This document shows positions 31,975 through 32,047 of a stretch of 32,047 nucleotides of DNA, in pieces; within the stretch, counting starts at the first letter, position 1; each line of letters begins with the position of its first letter. The stretch comes from Lachnospiraceae bacterium (GTDB lineage Bacteria > Bacillota > Clostridia > Lachnospirales > Lachnospiraceae): assembly GCA_910574715.1 (NCBI GenBank), contig CAJTCH010000055.1:1-32047 (forward strand), in the 5' to 3' direction. The translations under genes were made by a program, and so were the position numbers. The notes beneath the pieces were generated by a model. It made no database searches, had not been told where the DNA came from, and saw nothing but the letters and a program-made list of their open reading frames with translations.

Positions 31975-32047
31975 ATGCCCGTACCTGCTGATATCAGAGC
32001 AGTTCCAAGACCGGTTAATACCATAGTGGATGACAACGGCCGGGATG
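31975..32047 (+). CDS. Partial CDS, probable IS transposase (N terminus)
   Basis: The frame opens with ATG 31975 and runs off the window after 24 codons: MPVPADIRAVPRPVNTIVDD and on to NGRD. This beginning looks like that of a family of clostridial IS transposases that I recall, but 24 residues are not enough for a firm call. AAGGAG is eight bases before the ATG, and a promoter and hairpin lie upstream. Being on the plus strand next to broken genes supports a mobile element. Confidence 0.45.
   Translation, partial: MPVPADIRAVPRPVNTIVDDNGRD

Overview
The window looks like a chromosome segment of a spore-forming, medium-GC Firmicute of class Clostridia, most likely Lachnospiraceae. The grounds are a complete spoIIIAA-AH sporulation operon, a Clostridia-style rimP-nusA-ylxR-ylxQ-infB-rbfA-nrnA-truB-ribF translation operon, strong GGAGG ribosome binding sites, and a VTC/DUF4956/carbohydrate-binding cluster. 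The genus is not resolved from sequence alone.

Layout from left to right. (1) 1-870: a hicAB toxin-antitoxin locus on the plus strand, with a frameshifted hicA and an intact hicB. From about 870 to 29,900 every confident gene is on the minus strand. (2) 883-3926: a large FtsA-like ATPase with an acidic linker and a repeated C-terminal module, and a monocistronic 63-residue protein with its own promoter and terminator. (3) 3940-8898: the spoIIIA operon behind a sigma-E-like promoter. (4) 8929-11535: rpsO-pnp with two perfect palindromes and a clear promoter. (5) 11549-22023: a ten-gene operon that runs from rimP to ribF and ends with a Na+/phosphate cotransporter. It is driven by a promoter upstream of rimP, and both nusA and infB carry long charged low-complexity repeats. 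(6) 22051-24529: an xpaC-telA pair. (7) 24556-28196: a three-gene operon of a VTC-type polyphosphate polymerase, a DUF4956 membrane protein and a beta-helical lipoprotein, preceded by a strongly paired 5' leader. (8) 28298-29871: an AAA-ATPase/PD-(D/E)XK nuclease pair, normally one gene, split exactly at a canonical A_AAA_AAA slippery site. (9) 29893-32047: a degraded accessory region holding a membrane-protein fragment, an SGNH-like gene broken by an in-frame stop, a short probable gene remnant, and the beginning of a probable insertion-sequence transposase running off the right edge.

Most of the window is core housekeeping. The parts most worth a second look are the structured leader and the VTC/DUF4956/lipoprotein trio, the slippery-site split of the ATPase-nuclease, the repeat architecture of the FtsA-like protein, and the oppositely styled charged repeats in NusA and IF2. 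Promoters, hairpins and start codons were found by reading the sequence; no database search was run, so family names rest on recognition of motifs and gene order.
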